From Streptomyces sp. CHD11 (GTDB lineage: Bacteria > Actinomycetota > Actinomycetes > Streptomycetales > Streptomycetaceae), in NCBI RefSeq assembly GCF_018638295.1, contig NZ_JABTTS010000019.1, positions 49,628 to 113,627 on the forward strand: 64,000 nucleotides of DNA, given 5' to 3'. Positions 41,823 to 50,610 of this stretch are shown here, piece by piece. The notes below the pieces were generated by a model. It saw nothing but the letters and a program-made list of their open reading frames with translations. It had not been told where the DNA came from and ran no database searches. Position 1 is the stretch's first letter, and each line of letters begins with the position of its first letter. Made by a program: the position numbers and the translations under genes.

Positions 41823-42620
41823 TCACTCCTGGCGGCCGTAGGCGCGGACCGCGAGTGGGCAGAAAACGACGAACAGGATGGCCGACCACAGCAGGGTGAG
41901 GCCGATGCTTCCGTCGTCCGGTGTCCCGTTCAGCAGAGCCCGGCAGGCGTTCATGACGTGGGTGACGGGGTTGACGGACGCCCAGGCGTGCAGCCATCCG
42001 GGCAGGGTGTCGATCGGGGCGGCCAGGCTGCTGCCCAACTGGAGCGGCAGGAAGGCGATGAAGCTGAACGACAGTACGGCGTCGGCGCTCTTGACGAGGA
42101 CACCGATGAACACCGTGAGCCAGCTCAGGCAGAACCCGAACATGATGGCGAGTCCGGCCGCCCCCAGTGCGGCGGGGGCGCTGCCCTGGACGCGGAACCC
42201 GAGCAGTGCGCCGATGCCGAACAGGACCGCCACGGCGATCAGATAACGGAGGATGTCGGCCAGCACCGAGCCGAGCAGCGGCGCCGTACGGCTGATCGGA
42301 AGGCTGCGGAACCGGTCGGTGACGCCGTTCTTCAGGTCGAGATTGATGGCCGACCCGGTGGAGATCATGCCCGCGAGCCCGGCGCCCATGACGAGGATTC
42401 CGGGGAACAGGTACTGGAGGTACTCGGCGGTGGTACCGGCGACCGGACGGCCGAACAGGTAGAGGAACAGGACCATGAACAGCGCGGGGGTGATGATGCC
42501 GTTCATGATCGGGCCGGGGTTCCGGCTGGTCTTGGCGAGGCTGCGCTGGGCGAGGACCACACTGTGCCGGAGGATGCCGAAGCGCGAGGGCCGGGCGGTC
42601 TCGGAGAGGGATGTGGTCAT
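41823..42620 (-). CDS. ABC-2 type permease (DrrB-like)
   Basis: Membrane protein of 265 aa with six hydrophobic helices and the ABC-2 motif region FRSLPISRTAPLLGSVLADILRYLIA typical of DrrB-type drug export permeases. It forms the channel half of an exporter with the overlapping ATPase gene. ATG 42620 overlaps the ATPase stop by 4 bp. It lies at the border of the biosynthetic region, so it may export the NRPS product; the substrate is unproven. Confidence 0.9.
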   Translation of the reverse strand: MTTSLSETARPSRFGILRHSVVLAQRSLAKTSRNPGPIMNGIITPALFMVLFLYLFGRPVAGTTAEYLQYLFPGILVMGAGLAGMISTGSAINLDLKNGVTDRFRSLPISRTAPLLGSVLADILRYLIAVAVLFGIGALLGFRVQGSAPAALGAAGLAIMFGFCLSWLTVFIGVLVKSADAVLSFSFIAFLPLQLGSSLAAPIDTLPGWLHAWASVNPVTHVMNACRALLNGTPDDGSIGLTLLWSAILFVVFCPLAVRAYGRQE

Positions 42621-43579
42621 GCTGCGTCCTTGGCGTCGGCGGTGGGAGCCCCGGTCAGGGACAGGAAGACCTCGTCGAGGCTGGGAAGGCGGAACGCGAG
42701 TTCACTGACGTCGATGCCGTGATCCCGGAGCTGGGCGGTGATCTCGAAGAACTCCGCGTCGCCGGCGACCGGCACGATGAGTTCTTGGCGGCGTGACCTG
42801 TCAGGCTCCCGTCCCGCGACCCGGGCGACGATCGCGGCGGCGGGGTCGAGATCGCCGAGATCGGACGGTCGCAGAACGATCGTGTGCCCGCCGACCTCGC
42901 GCTTGAGGTCGGCGGGTGTGCCGGACGCGATGACCCGTCCACGGTCGATGACGGTGATCGCGTCGGCCAGGGCGTCGGCCTCTTCGAGGTACTGCGTGGT
43001 GAGCAGGACCGTGACGCCGTCCTGGGCGAGCCCGCGGATCATCTGCCACAACTCGTCGCGTTTTCCGGGGTCCAGCCCGACCGAGGGCTCGTCGAGGAAC
43101 ACGACCTCGGGCCGTCCCACCAGGCTGGCGGCGAGGTCGAGCCGGCGTCGCATCCCGCCTGAATAGGTGGCGACGGGCCGGTCGGCCGCATCGTCGAGGC
43201 CGAAGCGGGACAGCAACTCGCCGGCCCGCCGACGGGCGTCAGGCCGCCCGAGGTCCAGGAGTCGGCCGATCATGACCAGGTTGGACCGCCCGGACAACTC
43301 GTCGTCGACGCTCGTGTGCTGCCCCGACAGCGCGATGCGCCGGCGAACCCGGGCCGGATCCTGCCGGACGTCGATCCCCGCCACGCGCACCCGGCCCTCA
43401 TCCGGGTGCAGCAGGGTGGCCAGTACCCGGATGACGGTCGTCTTGCCGGCGCCGTTGGGTCCCAGCAGTCCCAGCACCTGTCCGCGCGGAGCCGCGAGGC
43501 TCACTCCGTCGACCGCGGTCGTCCGGCCGAACCTCTTGATCAGCCCGTCGACCTCGAACCCCAGGTCACCCACGATCAT
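42617..43579 (-). CDS. ABC transporter ATPase (DrrA-like)
   Basis: ATPase of 320 aa. Walker A is GPNGAGKTT, the signature region YSGGMRRRLDLAASL, Walker B EVVFLDEPSVGLD, with the His switch region in LLTTQYLEEADAL. The C-terminal ~90 residues match the DrrA-type extension. It powers the adjacent permease. The gene is divergent from the TetR regulator, with a palindrome in the shared promoter, a classical arrangement for drug-induced export. ATG at 43579. Confidence 0.93.
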   Translation of the reverse strand: MIVGDLGFEVDGLIKRFGRTTAVDGVSLAAPRGQVLGLLGPNGAGKTTVIRVLATLLHPDEGRVRVAGIDVRQDPARVRRRIALSGQHTSVDDELSGRSNLVMIGRLLDLGRPDARRRAGELLSRFGLDDAADRPVATYSGGMRRRLDLAASLVGRPEVVFLDEPSVGLDPGKRDELWQMIRGLAQDGVTVLLTTQYLEEADALADAITVIDRGRVIASGTPADLKREVGGHTIVLRPSDLGDLDPAAAIVARVAGREPDRSRRQELIVPVAGDAEFFEITAQLRDHGIDVSELAFRLPSLDEVFLSLTGAPTADAKDAA

Positions 43580-43600
43580 CTCCGATGCTCACAGTTTTCC

Positions 43601-43612
43601 GATGACGTCATC
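43601..43612. promoter_or_regulatory. Candidate TetR operator
   Basis: Perfect 12-bp palindrome GATGACGTCATC in the 93-bp region between the divergent ATPase and TetR genes. Its position suits binding by the TetR-family protein to control both; binding is inferred. Confidence 0.5.
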
Positions 43613-43672
43613 ATCTGGATGCTGTCTGTATCATGGCACAGCGGAAGCGGAAGGGGCACAGAGGGGGAGATG

Positions 43673-44803
43673 ATGGCGAGATTGACCCGCGCACAACAGC
43701 AGGAACGGACCCGTGCGGTGGTGCTGGTCGCGGCCCGGCAGGAGTTCGCCGAACACGGTTATGGCGAGGCCAAGATCGACCGGATCGCCGAGCGGGCCGA
43801 ACTGACCAGGGGCGCGGTCTACTCCAACTTCACCGGCAAGCGCGGGCTCTACCTCGCCGTGCTCGCCGACGCCGCCGAGCATGCCCGAGCCTGCGCCGAA
43901 CCGCCGCTGGCATCGCCCGACTCCGTCGGAAGGGCACTCGGCGCGTTCGCCCGGGTGTGGCTCGAACGGCTGCCCTTCGCCGGCGACACACCGGGCAGCG
44001 GTCATCTTCAGCTGCGCTCGCTGTCCGGAGTGCTCGACACCGAGCCGGCCCGGACCGCGTTGGCCGAACTCGTCCGGTTCGAAGCCCTGCTGCTCGCTAC
44101 GGCAGTCGAGCCGCGTACCGCCGTGCGCACCCGGACGGTGCGACTGGCCGAGCTGGCGCTGACCCTGCTCCACGGCGCGGCCGGTCTCGCGGAGAACGCC
44201 CCCGGGGTCGGCGATCCGTTCGACCTGGCCCGCGCCGCCGAGCACCTGGCCGGCATGGCCCCGATCGACGATTCGGAACCGCCGCACCTGTCCTTCGTCG
44301 CCCCGGCACAGTCGGCGGAAGACCAGTGGGCAGCGCCCCGCGGACTGCGCGACGAGATCACTGGCCGTCAGGTCGACCTGGACGACGACGGCGTCGTGGT
44401 CGTACTGGGCGTGAGACGTCTGTCCGCCGCTGAGGAGGCCGTGCGCTCGGCGCGGATGCGCGACAAGGTGACACTCGTCGTTGTGACGGACGATCCCGCC
44501 GAGATCGGCCGACTGGCCCGGCTTCGGATCGCCGATCTCGTCGGCTGCCTGCGACGGGTGTTCGCGGCCGGGGAACTACCGCGGCTGCGCATCGTGTTCG
44601 ATGACGCCGGCATGGTTTCCGCGGCCATCGGCCGGGAGTCGGTCGACGACCACACCGAGGTCGCGATCCGGGTGCGCGACGGGCTGATCACGGCACGCGC
44701 GGAGGGAAGCGGCGCCGGCCACGCCGTGGCCGACCGCGGCGGTTTCGAAGGCTGCGGGCAGCGTGACAGCGCGAATGCGGGGAGAGCCACGGACGAGGTG
44801 TGA
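43673..44803 (+). CDS. TetR-family regulator with long C-terminal extension
   Basis: Protein of 376 aa. The first ~60 residues are a typical TetR DNA-binding domain (EFAEHGYGEAKIDRIAERAELTRGAVYSNF is split over helix-turn-helix and wing; here the run AVYSNFTGKRGLY is diagnostic). A ligand domain runs to ~205. The remaining ~170 residues (VVVVLGVRRLSAAEEAVRSA onward) are outside the usual 190-230 aa size and form a separate alpha/beta-looking domain that I cannot name. GAGGGGG precedes twin ATGs at 43670/43673. It probably represses the divergent exporter. Confidence 0.83.
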   Translation: MARLTRAQQQERTRAVVLVAARQEFAEHGYGEAKIDRIAERAELTRGAVYSNFTGKRGLYLAVLADAAEHARACAEPPLASPDSVGRALGAFARVWLERLPFAGDTPGSGHLQLRSLSGVLDTEPARTALAELVRFEALLLATAVEPRTAVRTRTVRLAELALTLLHGAAGLAENAPGVGDPFDLARAAEHLAGMAPIDDSEPPHLSFVAPAQSAEDQWAAPRGLRDEITGRQVDLDDDGVVVVLGVRRLSAAEEAVRSARMRDKVTLVVVTDDPAEIGRLARLRIADLVGCLRRVFAAGELPRLRIVFDDAGMVSAAIGRESVDDHTEVAIRVRDGLITARAEGSGAGHAVADRGGFEGCGQRDSANAGRATDEV

Positions 44804-45123
44804 ACGAGGCGTGCGTGATCGACTGGTTGTCCGGTTCCGTCAGTCGGTCCGCGCCGCACCGGCCGGGCCCGGCGATCGCTCCGAGACCCGCCCCCAGTGC
44901 CCGCGCGCCGCGGCTTCGACCACGTGCGGCACGGCACCCTCGACCTGTCCGCCGCGCTGAACACGGCAACCGGATAGCTGAACACGGCAACCGGAGAGGT
45001 GATCAGCCGCCTGTCCGCACAGCACCGGGCCAGGGGCTTCCGGGACTTCCCGGCCGAGTCGACTGCCGGACCGAGCCCGGCCTGGCAGTCGGACGTCGTC
45101 TGCGGCAGGCTCTCCGGGCCGGC
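44804..45123. repeat. Gene-free segment with a short tandem repeat
   Basis: No gene is supported between the TetR and PEP-utilizing genes, which converge here. A 19-bp sequence is repeated exactly at 44956-44974 and 44977-44995 (period 21 bp). The function is unknown; it may be a chance duplication. No clear terminator hairpin was found. Confidence 0.5.
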
Positions 45124-46323
45124 TCACCGGGGACCGAGCAACGCGACCCGGCCGGTGCTTCCGTCCACCTCGACCATCGCACCGTCGGGCAGGACCGTCG
45201 TCGCGTCCGGAATCGCCAGGACGGCCGGGAGCCCCTGCTCCCGTGCCACGATCGCGGCGTGGGAGAGCAGGCCACCGGTCTCGGTGACGACCGCGGCGAC
45301 GACACCGAACAGCGGGGTCCACGCCGGGTCCGTGGTCCGGCACACAAGTACGTCGCCGGGCCGCACGCGGGCGAAATCGCTGGGGCCGCGTACCACGCGG
45401 GCCGGTCCAGCGGCGGAGCCGGAACTTCCGGGCGTACCCGTGCGGACGTTGCTCTCCCCGGTGGTGTCCGGCGAGGCCGCCGGCCCGGCTGGGAGGGCGC
45501 TGGTCACCGGGCGAGCCTGGAGGACCCAGATCCGGGAGCCGGTGATCGCCCACTCGATGTCCTGCGGCCCGCCCAGCAGATCGGCCGTCCTCCGGCCGAT
45601 CTCCGCGAGCCGGGTCACTTCCTCGTCGGTCAGACAGAACCTCTTCCGGTCGGCAGGCTCCACCTCACGGGTGACAACCCGGTCGTGATCCCGATCGATC
45701 CGCGTCCTCTTCGTGCCGAGCGTTCGACGGGTGACAGCGCCGCCGGACAACGTCCAGGAGTCCGGCGTGACCTGACCGCTGACGACGCTCTCGCCCAGCC
45801 CCCAGGACGCCTCCAGGCGGATGTCGGCGCCGGTGAACATCACCCCCGCGACGTCGGCGTCCACCAAACTCTGCACCAGCACCGCGATCGCGGGCGGTTC
45901 CGCGCCCTCCTGCCGGCGCCGGTATTCCACGGCACGTCCGGACCACAACGAGGCCCAGCAGCGGTGTACCGCCTCGGCGACCTGATCGGGACCGCGGACG
46001 CCCAGGAAGGTGTCGTGCTGTCCTGCGGCGGTGGCGGCGGCGGTGTCCTCGCTGGTCGCCGACGAGCGCACGGCGACGTACCCGTCCCCGGTGGTTCGTG
46101 TGAGTGCTCGGGCGATCTCGTCGACCAGCGCCGGGGAGAGGCCGGCCAGATCACGCACGGCACCGGCGTCCGAGAAGTCGAGGCCGTGGGCCGCCCGCTC
46201 ATACACGGCGGTCGGCACCACGAACCCCGGTGGTACCGGCAGACCTGCCTCGAGGAGCCGGGCAAGCGCTGCGGCCTTTCCGCCCGACGTCCCGAGTTCG
46301 GCGTCAACCAGGTTGACAATCAA
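45124..46323 (-). CDS. Compact PEP-synthase/rifampin-phosphotransferase-like protein
   Basis: Protein of 399 aa. Residues ~5-285 form a PEP/pyruvate-binding ATP-grasp domain (GTSGGKAAALARLLEAG, then AVRSSATSEDTAAATAAGQ and an IEWAI...VLQARPV end motif). A linker and a swivelling phospho-His domain follow, with His355 in TETGGLLSHAAIVARE. Rifampin phosphotransferases and PEP synthases are over 750 aa with an extra substrate domain, which is absent here. It may phosphorylate a small molecule or work with a partner. The start TTG 46323 is preceded by AAGGGGTAGG. It is divergent from the 214-aa winged-helix-like gene. Confidence 0.8.
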   Translation of the reverse strand: MIVNLVDAELGTSGGKAAALARLLEAGLPVPPGFVVPTAVYERAAHGLDFSDAGAVRDLAGLSPALVDEIARALTRTTGDGYVAVRSSATSEDTAAATAAGQHDTFLGVRGPDQVAEAVHRCWASLWSGRAVEYRRRQEGAEPPAIAVLVQSLVDADVAGVMFTGADIRLEASWGLGESVVSGQVTPDSWTLSGGAVTRRTLGTKRTRIDRDHDRVVTREVEPADRKRFCLTDEEVTRLAEIGRRTADLLGGPQDIEWAITGSRIWVLQARPVTSALPAGPAASPDTTGESNVRTGTPGSSGSAAGPARVVRGPSDFARVRPGDVLVCRTTDPAWTPLFGVVAAVVTETGGLLSHAAIVAREQGLPAVLAIPDATTVLPDGAMVEVDGSTGRVALLGPR

Positions 46324-46439
46324 GGACCTACCCCTTAGCCAGTGCACTGTACATGTTGCGTGACGACACGCTCCGACAACCCGCGTGGAGTGCGAGTACC
46401 GCGTTGACGTCGCGAGCACGAGCCTGAATGCTCACTGCC

Positions 46440-47084
46440 ATGACGCACGCTTCCTCACCGGATCTACTTGTCCTGCACGCCGTACGGGTGACCGGGGTCG
46501 CCAACGACACGGCGGTTGCCCGGCGCACCGGCGTCGACCATGACACGGTCTGTGAACTGCTGCCGGACTTCGAAGCCTACGGGTGGGTGACACACGTCGC
46601 GTTCGGCGGCACCAGCGGCTGGACGCTCACCGAGCGCGGACGTGACGAGGACACCCGGAAACTGGCGGAGGAACTGAAGGAAGCCGGCGCCCGGGCCGCC
46701 GTCGAGCAGGCGCACAAGGCGTTCGAGATCCTGAACGGACGGTTGGTGCGGGCGTGCACCGACTGGCAGTTGCGGCCCACCGAGAGCGATCGGCTGGCGT
46801 CCAACGACCACAGCGACCCGGCGTGGGACGCCCGGGTGCTGAACGAACTGGAAGTGCTCGGCGGCGAGTTGACCCAACTGGTCGGCGGGCTGGCCGACGT
46901 GCTCGCCCGGTTCGGCGGCTACGGCGAGCGGTTCTCCGCCGCCCTGGCCCGCGCCCGTGCGGGAGAGGGGCAGTGGGTGGCCGGGGTCGGTGTCCCCTCG
47001 TGCCATGCGGTCTGGATGGAGCTTCACGAGGATCTGCTGTCGACCCTCGGAATTCCCCGCGGCGCGGAACCGGGGACCCGGTAG
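46440..47084 (+). CDS. Winged-helix-type putative regulator
   Basis: Protein of 214 aa. The N-terminal ~75 residues read like a MarR/winged-helix domain (LLVLHAVRVTGVANDTAVARRTGVDHDTVCELLPDFEA is the span; helix ends before GWVTHVAFGGTSGWTLTERG, the wing). The rest is helical. It is divergent from the PEP-utilizing gene, whose expression it may control; similar pairs occur in other actinobacteria. ATG 46440 lacks a clear ribosome binding site; ATG 46428 is the alternative. Confidence 0.7.
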   Translation: MTHASSPDLLVLHAVRVTGVANDTAVARRTGVDHDTVCELLPDFEAYGWVTHVAFGGTSGWTLTERGRDEDTRKLAEELKEAGARAAVEQAHKAFEILNGRLVRACTDWQLRPTESDRLASNDHSDPAWDARVLNELEVLGGELTQLVGGLADVLARFGGYGERFSAALARARAGEGQWVAGVGVPSCHAVWMELHEDLLSTLGIPRGAEPGTR

Positions 47085-47093
47085 GTTCGTTCC

Positions 47094-47696
47094 GTGGCTA
47101 CTCGATATCTCTATCTGGCACGTCATGGCTCGGCGGACGCTTTCGGCGAGCTCACCGACACGGGATACAAGCAGGCGGACCTGCTCGGCGAGCGGTTATC
47201 AGGGCTGCCGATCAACGCGGTGTGGCACTCGGTTCTGCCCCGTGCCGCCGCGAGCGCGCGTGAGATCGGCAGACACCTGCCGGGCGTGCCCGTGGCCGAG
47301 GCCGGCGAACTCATCGACCATGTGCCCTACGTACCGAACGCGGCCGAGATGCCCCAGGCCTGGGCCGGATTCTTCGACGGCTTCGAGGAGGCCGAGGCCG
47401 CGTCCGGCAAGCGGGCCGCCGAAGCCCTGGTGGCGCGGTTCACCAGGGCCCCCGAGCGCACCGAGCCTGACTCGCACGAGGTGCTGGTCACGCACGCGTA
47501 CCCGATCGCCTGGCTGGTACGGGACGCGCTGGAGGCCCCGCCGACCCGATGGCTCGGCCTGGACAGCGCGAACACGGGGCTCACGGTGATCGAGTACCGG
47601 GCCGGTCTGTCGCCCACCCTGGTGATGTTCAACGACATGAGCCACCTGCCGGGCGACCTGCGCTGGACCGGATTCCGGGCGGCCGTACGACCGTGA
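47094..47696 (+). CDS. Histidine phosphatase family protein
   Basis: Protein of 200 aa of the phosphoglycerate-mutase-like superfamily. The phospho-His motif is ARHGSAD near the N-terminus, and the second catalytic His lies in VLVTHAYPIAW. Such enzymes dephosphorylate metabolites or phosphoproteins; the substrate is unknown. GTG 47094 lies 10 bp after the winged-helix gene, so the two are probably co-transcribed. Codon 35 is TTA (47196-47198), making translation potentially bldA-dependent. A hairpin follows the stop. Confidence 0.87.
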   Translation: MATRYLYLARHGSADAFGELTDTGYKQADLLGERLSGLPINAVWHSVLPRAAASAREIGRHLPGVPVAEAGELIDHVPYVPNAAEMPQAWAGFFDGFEEAEAASGKRAAEALVARFTRAPERTEPDSHEVLVTHAYPIAWLVRDALEAPPTRWLGLDSANTGLTVIEYRAGLSPTLVMFNDMSHLPGDLRWTGFRAAVRP

Positions 47697-47734
47697 GGGG
47701 CGGCTGCCGCGACCCCGGGGTCGTCCCGGGCCCA

Positions 47735-47773
47735 CCCCAGGATTCGGGGCGTCCGCGGAGCGGAATCCTGGGG
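47735..47773 (+). terminator. Terminator of the phosphatase gene
   Basis: A perfect 11-bp inverted repeat CCCCAGGATTC/GAATCCTGGGG (47735-47745 with 47763-47773) with a 17-nt loop, 38 bp after the stop and before the first P450. Confidence 0.7.
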
Positions 47774-47837
47774 GTGTGCCGGAGCCGTACCGGAGACATC
47801 ATCGGATGACCCTCTTCGGTCCGGGAGATCAATTCGT

Positions 47838-49043
47838 ATGCCTCACGGCCAGCACGCTTCCACGACCTACGCCAACGAACTCTGCGATCCGGAGCTCTAC
47901 CAGCAGGGGAACCCGGAAGACCTGTGGCGGCGGATGCACTCCGCGGCGCTCGTTCACGAAGGCACGTACGAGGGACGGCGGTTCCACGCCGTGCTCTCGC
48001 ATCCGCTGATCTCCCAGGTGCTGAAGAACACCAGGGAATACTCCTCCGAGCGGGGGATGCGGCTGGATCAGAACCCGGCCGCCACCTCGGCCGCGGCCGG
48101 AAAGATGCTGATCATCACGGACCCGCCGCGGCACGGCAGGATCCGGCGCATCGTCAACTCGGTGTTTACGCCGCGCATGGTGAGCCGCCTCGAGCAGAAC
48201 ATGCGCGCCACGGCCGCCGCCGCCGTCGACCGGGCGATCGAGGAGGGAGAGTGCGACTTCACCACCGTTGCCGCGCGCCTGCCGCTCTCGGTCATCTGCG
48301 ACATGCTGGGCGTTCCGCCGGAGGACTGGGACTTCATGCTGGACCGGACCATGGTGGCGTTCGGGTCGGACCAGGCCGACGAGTTCGCGATGGCCGAGGC
48401 GCACGCCGACATCCTGTCGTACTACGAGGACCTGGTCCGCCGCCGTCGCCGCGAGCCGGGGGAGGACGTGGTCACCGCGCTGGTGAACGGCGTCATCGAC
48501 GGCACCGGGCTGACCGACGAGGAGATCTACCTCAACTGCGACGGCCTCATCTCCGGCGGCAACGAGACGACCCGGCACGCCACGATCGGGGGTCTGCTGG
48601 CCCTGATCCAGAATCCCGGGCAGTGGGCGATGCTGCGCGACGACCCCGGGCTGCTGCCCGGCGCCGTTCAGGAGGTCCTGCGGTTCACCAGCCCGGCGAT
48701 GCACGTGCTGCGGACGGCGGTCGTGGCGACCGAGATCGGGGAGTACGCACTGAGGCCGGGGGATCCGGTCGCCCTGTGGCTGGCGGCCGGCAACCGCGAC
48801 CCCGAGGTGTTCGCCGATCCCGATCGTTTCGACATCACCCGGCACCCGAACCCGCATGTCGCCTTCGCGGCCGGCCCGCACTACTGCCTCGGCTCCGCGC
48901 TGGCCACGTCCGAACTCACGGTCGTCTTCGAGGAACTGCTCCGGCGCGTGAGCGGGGCGGAGCTGACCGGACTGCCACGCCGTACGCGATCGATCCTGAT
49001 CCGGGGTTACGACTCGGTTCCCGTACGGCTCGCCGCGGCCTGA
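47838..49043 (+). CDS. Cytochrome P450 (first of three)
   Basis: Bacterial P450 of 401 aa. Heme ligand Cys350 lies in FAAGPHYCLGSALA, the I-helix has LISGGNETTRHA, and the K-helix ExxR is EVLR. The I-helix NETTR form resembles P450s that hydroxylate amino acids held on NRPS carrier proteins (NovI/P450sky type), but this is only a resemblance. It is first in a tight plus-strand series with FkbM methyltransferase and thioesterase genes. No ferredoxin gene is seen nearby. ATG 47838. Confidence 0.93.
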   Translation: MPHGQHASTTYANELCDPELYQQGNPEDLWRRMHSAALVHEGTYEGRRFHAVLSHPLISQVLKNTREYSSERGMRLDQNPAATSAAAGKMLIITDPPRHGRIRRIVNSVFTPRMVSRLEQNMRATAAAAVDRAIEEGECDFTTVAARLPLSVICDMLGVPPEDWDFMLDRTMVAFGSDQADEFAMAEAHADILSYYEDLVRRRRREPGEDVVTALVNGVIDGTGLTDEEIYLNCDGLISGGNETTRHATIGGLLALIQNPGQWAMLRDDPGLLPGAVQEVLRFTSPAMHVLRTAVVATEIGEYALRPGDPVALWLAAGNRDPEVFADPDRFDITRHPNPHVAFAAGPHYCLGSALATSELTVVFEELLRRVSGAELTGLPRRTRSILIRGYDSVPVRLAAA

Positions 49044-49057
49044 ACGGAGCGATGACC

Positions 49058-49843
49058 ATGACAGGCCTGCCCACCACCGAGCGCCGCCGGCTGCGGCTGC
49101 CGGACGGCCGTCTCGTGTGGTGCACCCGTCCGGCCGAGGCGTCGCTGATGTGGCGCGAGATCAGCGGCGACGGCTTCTACCGGCGCGCGTCGCGCGGGCT
49201 GCGGCCGGGCGACGCGGTGCTCGACATCGGAGCGAACGTCGGACTCGTGTCGATCGCCTTCGCCGCCGAGAACCCGGGCCTACGGGTGATCGCGGCCGAA
49301 CCCGTGCCCGACACGTTCGACTGTCTCCGGGCGAATCTCGACCGGTACGTTCCCGGCGGCGTGGCCGTGCGCACCGCGGTGGCGGCCACGGCGGGCACTC
49401 AGCGGCTCACCTACTATCCGGACGCGCCGGGCAACTCCGGCCTGTATGCGGACCGGCAGGCGGACGACGCCCTCACCAGGACCTTCATGCGCAACGGCGG
49501 AATCGACGACGAATCCATCGACCTGCTCATCGAAGGGCTGCACGACGGCCACAGCCTCGAGGTCCCGGTCACGACGGTCTCCGGCCTGCTCCGTGAGCAC
49601 GGCATCGCGCGGGTGGCGTTGCTGAAGGTCGACGTGGAGCGCGCGGAACTGGACGTCCTGCGCGGAGTCGCCCCGGCCGACTGGTCCCGGATCGACGCCG
49701 TCGTCGCCGAGGTGCACGACGAGGAGCAACGCCTTGCCGAGTTCTGCGACCTGCTCCGCGCGGCGGGCCTGTCGCCCGAGACCCGGCAGGATCCGAGCCT
49801 GAGCGGAACGGAGCTCTACGAGGTGTACGGAGACCGCTCGTGA
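49058..49843 (+). CDS. FkbM-family SAM methyltransferase
   Basis: Protein of 261 aa. The SAM-binding motif VLDIGANVGLVSIAFA is followed by the FkbM-type LLKVDVERAELDVLRGV. The family O-methylates hydroxyls in many natural products and sugars, so it may act on a hydroxyl installed by a neighbouring P450 or dioxygenase. ATG 49058 has GGAG eight bases upstream; ATG 49052 is too close. Its stop overlaps the thioesterase start (GTGA). Confidence 0.87.
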   Translation: MTGLPTTERRRLRLPDGRLVWCTRPAEASLMWREISGDGFYRRASRGLRPGDAVLDIGANVGLVSIAFAAENPGLRVIAAEPVPDTFDCLRANLDRYVPGGVAVRTAVAATAGTQRLTYYPDAPGNSGLYADRQADDALTRTFMRNGGIDDESIDLLIEGLHDGHSLEVPVTTVSGLLREHGIARVALLKVDVERAELDVLRGVAPADWSRIDAVVAEVHDEEQRLAEFCDLLRAAGLSPETRQDPSLSGTELYEVYGDRS

Positions 49844-50601
49844 CGGCGTCGCTGGTGACACTGGGGGCCGTCGGTCCGGGCACGACGACCCGCACGCTGA
49901 TCTGCATACCGCACGCCGGCGGCAGCGTGGTGGCCTTCCGGGGGTGGGTCCGGGCAGCCGCCGCGGCCGGCCTGGCGGTCCGGGCCGTGCACTGGGCGGA
50001 CGCGGCCGGCGCGAACGGCCGGCGGCCCAGCATCGAGTCCCGGGCCGACGCGCTCGCCGCGGAGCTGCGGGACCTTCCGGAACCCTGGGTGCTGCTGGGA
50101 CACAGCCTCGGCGCGCTGATCGCCGCGGAGACGGCCCGGCGGATCGAGGAGCAGGTCAGCGGCTCGGCCCCGGAGCGGGTCGTACTCTGCGCCGCGGCTC
50201 CGCCCGGCTACCCACGCGGCTTTCCTCCGGGCGTGCTCACCGCCTCCGACACAGGCATGACCCAGTACGTACGGCGGCTCGGTGGCACGCCGGAGGAGAT
50301 CCTGAGCGATCCGGAGTTCGGCCCGCAGCTGCTGACCCGGCTGCGCAACGACCTGGACCTGATCGAGCGCTACGAACCCGCCTTCCCGCGACCGCTGTCG
50401 TCGCCGGTCTCGGTCTACGGCGGGGCGTCGGACGGGTCGGTGCCGGTCGAGGTGCTGGACGGCTGGCGGGCCTTCGCTCCCCAGTCCCGGGTACGCGTCT
50501 TTCCCGGAAACCACTTCTTCCTGCACGACAGCCCGGCCGACGTCTGCCGGGAGGTCGCCGCCGACTGCGCGCGGACCGGCCAGGACCGGCTCGGCCGGTA
50601 G
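49840..50601 (+). CDS. Type II thioesterase
   Basis: Alpha/beta-hydrolase of 253 aa of the GrsT type that removes wrong or stalled acyl groups from NRPS carrier proteins. The N-terminus CIPHAGGSVVAFRGW, the nucleophile elbow GHSLGA and the His in GNHFFLHD match the family. GTG 49840 overlaps the FkbM stop, implying translational coupling. Its presence supports this region belonging to an NRPS cluster. Confidence 0.92.
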   Translation: MTASLVTLGAVGPGTTTRTLICIPHAGGSVVAFRGWVRAAAAAGLAVRAVHWADAAGANGRRPSIESRADALAAELRDLPEPWVLLGHSLGALIAAETARRIEEQVSGSAPERVVLCAAAPPGYPRGFPPGVLTASDTGMTQYVRRLGGTPEEILSDPEFGPQLLTRLRNDLDLIERYEPAFPRPLSSPVSVYGGASDGSVPVEVLDGWRAFAPQSRVRVFPGNHFFLHDSPADVCREVAADCARTGQDRLGR

Positions 50602-50610
50602 CATCGCGAC

